6,664 bases of DNA, from the NCBI GenBank assembly GCA_020436955.1, contig JAGQWW010000143.1, positions 1 through 6,664 of the forward strand. Reading direction: 5' to 3'. Positions 1 through 4,703 of the stretch are shown here, piece by piece; within the stretch, counting starts at the first letter, position 1; each line of letters opens with the position of its first letter. A model generated the notes under the pieces. That model saw only the letters and a program-made list of their open reading frames with translations, was not told where the DNA came from and made no database searches. Source of the stretch: Saprospiraceae bacterium (GTDB lineage Bacteria; Bacteroidota; Bacteroidia; Chitinophagales; Saprospiraceae). The position numbers and the translations under genes were made by a program.

Positions 1-185
1 CTTGGCAAATGTACCCTAAGCCAAATTGCCGAATAAATATCTGAATCGAAAAAAAGAAAGTGCGTAGTAAAAATGGTAAGCCCCATTCGGTACCAACCCA
101 TCGCCAAATACTGATCAAGCGCCTCTGGCGCAATTCCCTTTAAGAAAATTCGCCCGGTAAACTGACTCTCAATGTCTCTGTTCAT
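1..185 (-). CDS. Arginyl/leucyl-tRNA-protein transferase-like protein, N-terminal part (3' end outside window)
   Basis: Reading the minus strand from an ATG at 185-183 gives 61 residues open to the window edge. The stretch LDQYLAMGWYRMG (residues 23-35), followed by IFTTHFLFF and then YSAIWLRVHLP (51-61), matches from memory the start of Bacteroidota proteins annotated as arginyl-tRNA-protein transferase. In that family the equivalent region reads roughly 'L..yLa.GwyRmG..iftThfl...' and then a basic 'lR' strand. Family members move an amino acid from charged tRNA to the N-terminus of proteins with acidic N-terminal residues, marking them for degradation by the N-end rule; they act in the cytoplasm. 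Only about a quarter of the protein is visible, so catalytic completeness cannot be judged. The gene starts 23 bases after nadD and probably shares its transcript. An in-frame stop at 203-201 limits the start; TTG at 188-186 is the only upstream alternative. The family call is from pattern memory and moderately sure; that the stretch is coding is much surer. Confidence 0.62.
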   Translation of the reverse strand, partial: MNRDIESQFTGRIFLKGIAPEALDQYLAMGWYRMGLTIFTTHFLFFDSDIYSAIWLRVHLP

Positions 186-208
186 CAAAATATTACCGGT
201 TTAATCAT

Positions 209-781
209 TTAGCGATAAATGGGCATTTCTTCAAGGTAGTCAAAAACGGGATCCGGCACCAGATAACGTATGGATTTGCCTTCTTTGATACAATTACGAA
301 TATAGGTTGCCGAGATATCTAACAAAGGAGCATCAAAAAAATGAACATTGCTAGTATCAAAATCTACCTTGAGGTCATAATTTGGCCTTTTGTAAAGATA
401 AATGGAATAGTCTCTTATTAATAATTCAAAATTTTTCCATTTATGTAAAGTCGCAAGATTATCACCTCCCATTATCAAAACGAATTCGTAGGCAGGATGT
501 TTTTCCTTGAGGTAGGTAAGTGTATCTACAGTGTAGGAAGGTTTCGGTAATGAAAATTCTATATCAGAGGGTCGAATGGCATCATTGTTATCAATGGCTA
601 AATGAACCAAATGCAATCTGTCGCGGTCCTTTGCCAAAGATTGTTTGTTTTTTAAAGGATTTTGAGGCGATACTACCATCCATACCTGATCCAAATCCGT
701 TTGGGTTGCCATAAAATTTGCAATAATCATATGGCCAATGTGTACCGGATTAAACGACCCAAAAAACAATCCCACTTTCAT
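209..781 (-). CDS. nadD: Nicotinate-nucleotide adenylyltransferase
   Basis: NadD transfers AMP from ATP to nicotinate mononucleotide to make deamido-NAD, an essential cytoplasmic step of NAD synthesis. The 190-residue protein has the usual length (the Bacillus enzyme is about 189). It opens with the nucleotidyltransferase signature GSFNPVHIGH (residues 8-17), where H14 and H17 are the catalytic/ATP-binding HxGH pair. It also has SYTVDTL (82-88), MGGDN (104-108, the usual G-x-D-N of NadD), HKWKN (113-117) and the C-terminal ISATYIR (156-162), which is the ISSTxIR ATP-phosphate motif. A typical C-terminal tail (YLVPDPVFDYL) follows. The start is ATG and the stop TAA. The gene follows the lipoprotein gene by only 11 bases, so co-transcription is likely, and the transferase-like gene follows 23 bases downstream. 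No Shine-Dalgarno sequence is visible, as is normal in Bacteroidota. No key residue is missing. Confidence 0.96.
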   Translation of the reverse strand: MKVGLFFGSFNPVHIGHMIIANFMATQTDLDQVWMVVSPQNPLKNKQSLAKDRDRLHLVHLAIDNNDAIRPSDIEFSLPKPSYTVDTLTYLKEKHPAYEFVLIMGGDNLATLHKWKNFELLIRDYSIYLYKRPNYDLKVDFDTSNVHFFDAPLLDISATYIRNCIKEGKSIRYLVPDPVFDYLEEMPIYR

Positions 782-792
782 CTCGATTCTAT

Positions 793-1260
793 TTATTCAA
801 AAAGCATCTCAGTGCCTTCGTTCAATTGTTTCAATATCTCTTCTGTATCTTCCTCTTCTATGAATGGCTCTTCTTTAATGTCTACCAGCCATTTGCCATC
901 TATCCTTTTTAAAAAGAAACTATCTGCAACAACTTCTCCTTCCAACTGAAAGGTATAGGCACAATTGGCATCTTCTCCGTTTTCAGTGCAATTCATCGAC
1001 AGAAAAACTGTGGTATCCAAAGCCATCCCGGATTCATCGCCGCCTATCAATTTTTCTATTGATGCAACGAACTCTCTGGTCTTGGGAGTGCTAAGTTGTT
1101 TTGCAGTTTCAAAATCGTTCGAATCCACAGACTTTTGCCAAAGTTTGCATACTTGTTCCGGACTCAATTGACTTAAATCAGTTGAAGCCTTTTCTCCGCC
1201 GGTATCACTACAAGCTACCACAAACAACGAAAGAGCAAATACCAGGACATGGAATCGCAT
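793..1260 (-). CDS. Small DUF4878-like lipoprotein
   Basis: This is a 155-residue protein with a lipoprotein signal peptide: a short basic start (MRFH), a hydrophobic core, and lipobox V14-V15-A16-C17. Lipidation at C17 would anchor it in the envelope, probably on the periplasmic face. The mature part begins with a polar linker, then SPEQVCKLWQKSVDSNDFETAKQ (residues 33-55) and, near the end, LKRIDGKWLVDIKEE (117-131). This layout of an N-terminal helix, 'gdfe.Ak.l', and a late 'dGkW.V' strand resembles the DUF4878/NTF2-like fold common in Bacteroidota lipoproteins. The family call is from pattern memory. C91 and C100 flank a short acidic loop and could form a disulfide; C38 is unpaired. The C-terminus is very acidic (EEEDTEE). 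Function is unknown; NTF2-like folds often bind ligands or other proteins. It sits 64 bases after dnaN and 11 bases before nadD, so it is probably an operon passenger. Confidence 0.85.
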   Translation of the reverse strand: MRFHVLVFALSLFVVACSDTGGEKASTDLSQLSPEQVCKLWQKSVDSNDFETAKQLSTPKTREFVASIEKLIGGDESGMALDTTVFLSMNCTENGEDANCAYTFQLEGEVVADSFFLKRIDGKWLVDIKEEPFIEEEDTEEILKQLNEGTEMLFE

Positions 1261-1300
1261 AGAAGAGATTTTTCTAAATAATAATTTCTGCTTTAGCTAC

Positions 1301-1322
1301 AAATCAGAAAATGTACTGATTT
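1301..1322 (-). repeat. Hairpin just after the dnaN stop
   Basis: AAATCAG (1301-1307) and CTGATTT (1316-1322) form a perfect 7-bp inverted repeat around an 8-base loop. On the coding strand it starts two bases beyond the dnaN stop codon. It lacks a GC-rich stem and no run of T follows it, so it is a poor intrinsic terminator. It could act as a 3'-end stabiliser or partial attenuator between dnaN and the lipoprotein gene. Confidence 0.4.
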
Positions 1323-1324
1323 TC

Positions 1325-2449
1325 TTAGCTTCCCAACATCACAGGCATCACAAGCATAAGGATGTCTTCGCCTTCCTCCATTTCACCCGGCAACAAGATA
1401 CCTGCTCTTGATGGAGTCGACATTTCCATCTTAATCTCATCTGAGCCAAGTATGGTCAACATTTCTATCAGGAACTTGGCATTGAAAGCAATCTGAATTG
1501 GGTTTCCCGCATAGTTACAGGTCATTTGTTCAGTTGCTTCATTAGAAAAGTCCAAATCCTGAGCAGAAATGGTCAAGCTATTTTCCGAAAGATTCAATAC
1601 TACCTGGTTGGTAGTTTTGTTTGCGTAAATAGAAATACGTTTCAAAGAATTCTGGAAGTCCGTTCGGTTAACCGTTAATAGATTTGGATTGTCAACCGGT
1701 ATAACTGCATTGTAATCTGGATATTTCGCATCAATTAGACGACAAACCAACAAGGTACCGTCAAACTCAAAAAATGCATTGGTTTTGGTGAATCCAACTT
1801 TCACTTCTCCTCCTACCGGCAATACATTTTTCAAAAGATTGAGAGCCTTTTTGGGTACAATAAAAGAAGTAGAAACTTTGCTTTCTACATCACCCATGGC
1901 AAAACGAACCAATTTGTGAGCGTCTGTTGCTACTAAAGTAAGCTTGTTAAAGTCAACCTGGAAATAAACTCCTGTCATAGCAGGACGTAACTCATCGTTG
2001 CTGGTGGCAAAAAGAGTATTGGTGATACCGTTGGACAATTTTGGAGCAGGCACCCTCACCTGATCTTCATCCTCAACATCAGCTGTTGATGGAATATTTG
2101 GGAAGTCATTGCCATCTTCTCCTGCTAAACGGTATTTACCGTAAGAAGAAGTGATTTCAATGCCATAATTATCTTCATTGATATTGAAAGTAATCGGCTG
2201 AGCCGGAAGTGCTTTCAATGTATCCAACAAGATTTTAGCTGGGACAGCAATATTTGCTTCTCCATCACCTGACACCTCGATTTGTGTAACGATTGACGTC
2301 TCCAAATCACTGGCAGTGATGGTCAACATATTGTCCTGAATGGTGAAAAGGAAATCTTCCAATATTGGCAACACATTCATAGAGCCAATTGCACCTGCAG
2401 CAACCTGCAACTTTTTCAACAAATCGGAAGATGAAACATTAAATTTCAT
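1325..2449 (-). CDS. dnaN: DNA polymerase III subunit beta (sliding clamp)
   Basis: The 374-residue protein is a full-length beta clamp. As a homodimeric ring around DNA it tethers polymerase III and docks other replication and repair proteins. Three repeated clamp domains are expected at about 1-120, 130-250 and 255-374. Recognisable signatures are the N-terminal KFNVSSSDLLKKLQ with NVLPILEDFLF (25-35), ATDAHKLVR (174-182; E. coli has ATDGHRLA), DAKYPDYNAVIP (240-251; the 'fPDY..viP' motif) and the C-terminal MPVML (368-372), equivalent to the MPMRL end that lines the partner-binding pocket. The start is ATG; no Shine-Dalgarno sequence is present. dnaA is not next to it, so this is not the classical dnaA-dnaN origin arrangement, as is common in Bacteroidota. 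A promoter candidate lies about 70 bases upstream. Nothing is missing or unusual in the protein. Confidence 0.98.
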   Translation of the reverse strand: MKFNVSSSDLLKKLQVAAGAIGSMNVLPILEDFLFTIQDNMLTITASDLETSIVTQIEVSGDGEANIAVPAKILLDTLKALPAQPITFNINEDNYGIEITSSYGKYRLAGEDGNDFPNIPSTADVEDEDQVRVPAPKLSNGITNTLFATSNDELRPAMTGVYFQVDFNKLTLVATDAHKLVRFAMGDVESKVSTSFIVPKKALNLLKNVLPVGGEVKVGFTKTNAFFEFDGTLLVCRLIDAKYPDYNAVIPVDNPNLLTVNRTDFQNSLKRISIYANKTTNQVVLNLSENSLTISAQDLDFSNEATEQMTCNYAGNPIQIAFNAKFLIEMLTILGSDEIKMEMSTPSRAGILLPGEMEEGEDILMLVMPVMLGS

Positions 2450-2518
2450 TGGGTGGTTTTTGATCGGTTAACCTAATTAATTTTTTGATCATCAATTATT
2501 TACCATTCTCAGGGCTGG

Positions 2519-2526
2519 CAAAAATA
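2519..2526 (-). promoter_or_regulatory. Candidate dnaN promoter, -7 element
   Basis: The minus strand reads TATTTTTG, a full match to the Bacteroidota -7 consensus TAnnTTTG. Transcription would start around 2513 and give a leader of about 65 bases before the dnaN ATG. The -33 element is weak: at the expected distance I see only an A/T-rich run, with TTTTTTC slightly too far upstream. The match could be chance in AT-rich DNA, but the position is sensible. Confidence 0.5.
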
Positions 2527-2559
2527 AGGTAATGGAATTGAATATTTATTGAAAAAAGC

Positions 2560-2572
2560 TAACATCATGTTA
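2560..2572. repeat. 13-bp palindrome upstream of dnaN
   Basis: TAACATCATGTTA is a perfect 6-bp inverted repeat around one central base. It lies roughly 35 bases upstream of the dnaN -7 element, a position typical of an activator or repressor site. It does not resemble a DnaA box (TTATCCACA). It could be a regulator-binding site or chance. Confidence 0.45.
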
Positions 2573-2585
2573 ATAAGTTAAACTA

Positions 2586-2613
2586 GTCTTTGGTCTTTAG
2601 GCTTTGGTCTTTG
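2586..2613. repeat. Heptamer tandem repeat, four units of GTCTTTG
   Basis: The units are GTCTTTG (2586-2592), GTCTTTA (2593-2599), GGCTTTG (2600-2606) and GTCTTTG (2607-2613): four exact 7-base steps with two substitutions in 28 bases. The run continues into GTTGGTTGG, which no longer follows the pattern. On the minus strand the unit is CAAAGAC. It is non-coding and lies between the palindrome and the end of the PAP2-like gene. Confidence 0.85.
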
Positions 2614-2699
2614 GTTGGTTGGCATTTTAGCTTGTATTACGGCAAAATCAACCTAACCAAACTTGGTATACGGTTAAAGAGCAATAGTGTTTGATTTTT

Positions 2700-2731
2700 C
2701 CCGCAAACAGTATCCCCATCCCCTATCTCCC
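2700..2731 (-). repeat. Cluster of four G-runs on the minus strand
   Basis: The plus strand has C-runs at 2700-2702, 2714-2717, 2720-2723 and 2729-2731, so the minus strand has four G-runs of 3-4 bases with spacers of 5, 2 and 11. They lie about 45-76 bases past the PAP2-like stop codon, in its probable 3' untranslated region. A G-quadruplex is possible, but the 11-base loop makes it weak. Confidence 0.35.
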
Positions 2732-2775
2732 ATCAAAATCATTCATTCTGCATTCTCAACCCTCTATCCGTCCTT

Positions 2776-3453
2776 TCACCCAAACGAAATCCAAAAAGCC
2801 ACAAGTTGTGAAGCAACCCCAATCAGATAACCACCCCATAATTGTCCGGGGGTATGTGCCTTGAGGTAAAGTCTTGCGGACCCTACAAGGCCTGCAAATA
2901 ATATCACCAATAATAGTACAGTGGTCATGCTAACCCGCATAGAGCCAAACAAGGTGCTATTGAGCGGAAAATTGGGCTGTTTTAGCAAAGCCATAGTTAA
3001 TATGGTCATAGTCAATAAGCCACCCATACCAACTGCGTGTATGCTAACTTTTGAAAAATTATTCATGAAAAAAGCAGCAAAAAGGCCAATTACGCCGCCC
3101 AGGGTAAACATTTTATATGCCTGGGGAACATCGGGTGATTTGTAAAGCAGGTAATAAATGGCAACATAAAATACTGCTGTACCGATGTAAGGAACGATTC
3201 TGTCATAGCGGTCCTTCATGTCAAATGTCTTGACAAACCCAAGGGCCTTCATCATGACAATTGCCAATGCCGGCATGAAGAAAGAATATAGGAATACAAC
3301 TGCTATTAATTTGATTTGGTCCCCAACCTGGTTTACACCAAACATATATGGATTGACCATTAACAATAGCAATAGCATATATGTGAACATCAGCAAAGGA
3401 TGAAACACATAGGTTAAAATATTCGCAGCGATTTTCAACATCTTATCTGCCAT
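2776..3453 (-). CDS. PAP2-superfamily-like integral membrane protein
   Basis: This 225-residue protein has about seven hydrophobic segments (roughly 13-33, 47-70, 87-104, 115-130, 140-158, 176-192, 204-222). It resembles divergent Bacteroidota PAP2 (lipid phosphatase/phosphotransferase) proteins, with degenerate versions of the three active-site motifs. KDRYDRIVP (80-88) stands for KxxxxxxRP, KVSIHAVG (135-142) for PSGH, and SARLYLKAHTPGQ (192-204) for SRxxxxxHxxxD. The histidines H139 and H200 and the arginine R194 are kept; the final aspartate is Q204. The likely role is phospholipid or isoprenoid-phosphate chemistry in the inner membrane, but activity is uncertain. I start at ATG 3453. The open frame extends to a TTG at 3483-3481, which would add ten residues and leave a 3-base gap to the upstream gene; the ATG choice leaves 33 bases. 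It is probably co-transcribed with the DUF1569-like gene. Confidence 0.82.
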   Translation of the reverse strand: MADKMLKIAANILTYVFHPLLMFTYMLLLLLMVNPYMFGVNQVGDQIKLIAVVFLYSFFMPALAIVMMKALGFVKTFDMKDRYDRIVPYIGTAVFYVAIYYLLYKSPDVPQAYKMFTLGGVIGLFAAFFMNNFSKVSIHAVGMGGLLTMTILTMALLKQPNFPLNSTLFGSMRVSMTTVLLLVILFAGLVGSARLYLKAHTPGQLWGGYLIGVASQLVAFWISFG

Positions 3454-3486
3454 GATAGTGTAAAGGTAGCGACTTGTCTCCAATCC

Positions 3487-3993
3487 TTATTTCCTTTCAA
3501 AGGGTTTTAATCCGTAATCTGCTGTATTTGCAATTCCAAATTGGTCAAAATGATGCAAAAAGTGTTTAAAATGTAGCTTATCCCAATCTTCTTTACCACA
3601 CCAACCATACACAGGATTCTTGGTTTTAGCATCCGGATGTTTTGAATAATAGTCCTGATACTTTTCCCACTCTTTCCAAAAAACTGCTTTTGCTTCATCC
3701 AGGTTTTCATGGAGTAACGGTTCCGTCGTTTCCTTTTCCATCAATGGATTTTTGAAATTAGGCATAATGGCATATTCCGTATCCAAAAAAGCCATAAATC
3801 TTGGTATTCTATCTTCCGGTGTTGCAATAGGCAAATCCAAAGTGCCATTGGCTGATTGTAAGGACCAAATCAGATGTTCCACCATGTGTTGAGGGCCCAT
3901 TAAACCAAATTTTGCTTTATCATTATCAGTCAAAGCGTCCATATAACGACGCAGGTCATTTTCAAAAAACTGGTTTCGGGTTGATGCATTCAT
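3487..3993 (-). CDS. DUF1569/DinB-like protein
   Basis: This is a 168-residue, probably cytoplasmic protein with no signal peptide or membrane segment. GPQHMVEHLIWSLQ (residues 33-46) and WDKLHFKHFLHHFDQFGI (137-154) match, from memory, the DUF1569 family of the DinB/YfiT-like four-helix bundles. These use histidines from two helices to bind a divalent metal. Candidate ligands here are H36 or H40 in the first motif and H141, H144, H147 or H148 in the second. Related DinB-fold enzymes are thiol transferases or hydrolases, but no substrate can be named for this protein. Residues 90-130 are rich in charged and aromatic residues. The start is ATG with a good promoter just upstream (4010-4041), giving a leader of only about 12 bases. 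The PAP2-like gene follows closely. Confidence is high for a real gene, moderate for the family and low for any reaction. Confidence 0.82.
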   Translation of the reverse strand: MNASTRNQFFENDLRRYMDALTDNDKAKFGLMGPQHMVEHLIWSLQSANGTLDLPIATPEDRIPRFMAFLDTEYAIMPNFKNPLMEKETTEPLLHENLDEAKAVFWKEWEKYQDYYSKHPDAKTKNPVYGWCGKEDWDKLHFKHFLHHFDQFGIANTADYGLKPFERK

Positions 3994-4009
3994 GCTACTG
4001 TATTTTTCA

Positions 4010-4041
4010 CAAACTTAGGATTAATATTCACTTGAAACAAA
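4010..4041 (-). promoter_or_regulatory. Promoter of the DUF1569-like gene
   Basis: On the minus strand TTTG (plus coordinates 4038-4041) is followed after 20 bases by TAAGTTTG (4010-4017). This matches both Bacteroidota promoter elements (-33 TTTG and -7 TAnnTTTG) at a suitable distance. Transcription should start near 4005, about 12 bases before the ATG. This is the best-formed promoter in the window. Confidence 0.65.
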
Positions 4042-4059
4042 GGAATAGCCATCCTTAAA

Positions 4060-4095
4060 AAAGGAAGGGACAATCCGCACATCTTCCCTACCTTT
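4060..4095. repeat. Inverted repeat in the divergent promoter gap
   Basis: AAAGGAAGGGA (4060-4070) and TCCCTACCTTT (4085-4095) pair at 10 of 11 positions; the single mismatch is A4065/A4090, and the loop is 14 bases. It lies between the divergent DUF1569-like and GNAT genes, and its right arm overlaps the candidate GNAT -7 element. It could be an operator with two half-sites or a hairpin; a terminator is unlikely because no gene ends there. Confidence 0.5.
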
Positions 4096-4096
4096 A
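4089..4096 (+). promoter_or_regulatory. Candidate GNAT gene promoter, -7 element
   Basis: TACCTTTA differs at one base from the TAnnTTTG consensus (often TACCTTTG) and lies about 36 bases before the GNAT ATG. No TTTG is seen at the expected -33 position (around 4065-4068 reads AAGG), so it would be weak or need an activator. The inverted repeat at 4060-4095 overlaps it. Confidence 0.35.
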
Positions 4097-4132
4097 CCGT
4101 TGTTACTCGAACCAGAAATTCACCTATAGACC

Positions 4133-4690
4133 ATGGATTATTTATCTCCCGAAATTTTGAAAACCCTAACCGGATATTCCAAGAATTACCTGGAAAGACC
4201 TGTTTCCGAGGACTGGACTATTCGACCTATACAAGCCAAAGACAATAAAGCCATGGCAAGGATCATCCGCACAGTCATGTCTGAATACAGTTGTGTAGGT
4301 GAGGGTTACTCCATCCAAGACCCGGAGGTAGACTTTTTATCCACGGTCTATAATAGTGACCGATCTTTTTATTGGGTAATTGAAAAAGGCAGCGAAATCT
4401 TAGGCGGGGCAGGTATCGGACCACTCAAAGGAGCCTCAGATGATTATTGCGAACTCAAAAAAATGTATTTCTCCAGCCAACTTAGAGGCAAAGGTCTAGG
4501 TAGAAAACTAGCCGATATTTTATTAGAAAAAGCCAAAGAAGCGGGCTACAAATATTGCTACCTAGAAACAGTGGAAAGACTTTCTACTGCTAATATCCTA
4601 TACCAAAAACTGGGCTTTGAAAGGTTGACTGCTCCAATTGGGGATACCGGTCACGGTAGTTGTGAATTTCAGTATCTGAGATCATTGTAA
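4133..4690 (+). CDS. GNAT-family N-acetyltransferase
   Basis: This 185-residue cytoplasmic protein has the GNAT fold, which transfers an acetyl group from acetyl-CoA to an amine. The core runs from TIRPIQAKDNKAMARII (about 29-45, first strand and helix) to the C-terminus. Motif A is ELKKMYFSSQLRGKGLGRKLAD (107-128), with Q116-L-R-G-K-G-L-G123 as the pyrophosphate-binding loop. YCYLETVERLSTANILYQKLGF (141-162) is motif B, with Y157 at the position where many GNATs have the catalytic tyrosine. The conserved end PIGDTGHGSCEFQYL (168-182) is typical of a GNAT subfamily of unknown substrate. The N-terminal 25 residues are an extra helix. It is the only plus-strand gene here, divergent from the DUF1569-like gene and ending 13 bases from the convergent secreted-protein gene. 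The ATG at 4133 lacks a Shine-Dalgarno sequence. The substrate cannot be read from the sequence. Confidence 0.92.
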   Translation: MDYLSPEILKTLTGYSKNYLERPVSEDWTIRPIQAKDNKAMARIIRTVMSEYSCVGEGYSIQDPEVDFLSTVYNSDRSFYWVIEKGSEILGGAGIGPLKGASDDYCELKKMYFSSQLRGKGLGRKLADILLEKAKEAGYKYCYLETVERLSTANILYQKLGFERLTAPIGDTGHGSCEFQYLRSL

Positions 4691-4703
4691 TCCAAGCTTA
4701 GTT

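Larger units (their letters stand above)
2450..2775. other. 326-base gap without genes between the PAP2-like gene and dnaN
   Basis: No open frame of credible length or composition is present on either strand. The gap holds, from dnaN outward, the dnaN promoter candidate (2519-2526), a 13-bp palindrome (2560-2572), a heptamer tandem repeat (2586-2613), a loose inverted repeat TTGGTTGGTTG (2611-2621) / CAACCTAACCAA (2649-2660) with one extra base, and a C-run/G-run cluster (2700-2731). I see no strong GC-rich hairpin with a T-run that would end the PAP2-like transcript. Confidence 0.8.

Noticed and set aside
520..1171. Plus-strand open frames opposite nadD and the lipoprotein gene
   Set aside because: They lie antisense to genes with clear family signatures or a clear lipobox, have no recognisable domains, and their composition is that of an antisense frame.
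1301..1322. Rho-independent terminator after dnaN
   Set aside because: The hairpin is AT-rich and no T-run follows on the coding strand, so it is reported only as an inverted repeat.
2450..2775. Chromosome origin next to dnaN
   Set aside because: I see no DnaA boxes (TTATCCACA-like) and no dnaA gene; the palindrome and heptamers do not resemble origin elements.
2921..3403. Plus-strand open frames opposite the PAP2-like gene
   Set aside because: They are antisense shadows of a well-formed membrane protein and have no start context or homology.
3461..3468. TACCTTTA on the minus strand just before the PAP2-like ATG as a promoter
   Set aside because: No -33 TTTG lies at the right distance, and transcription would begin almost at the ATG; the stretch also falls within the alternative TTG-started coding frame.
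3507..3710. Second minus-strand frame inside the DUF1569-like gene
   Set aside because: It overlaps the conserved histidine-rich end of the larger gene in another frame and shows no protein features.
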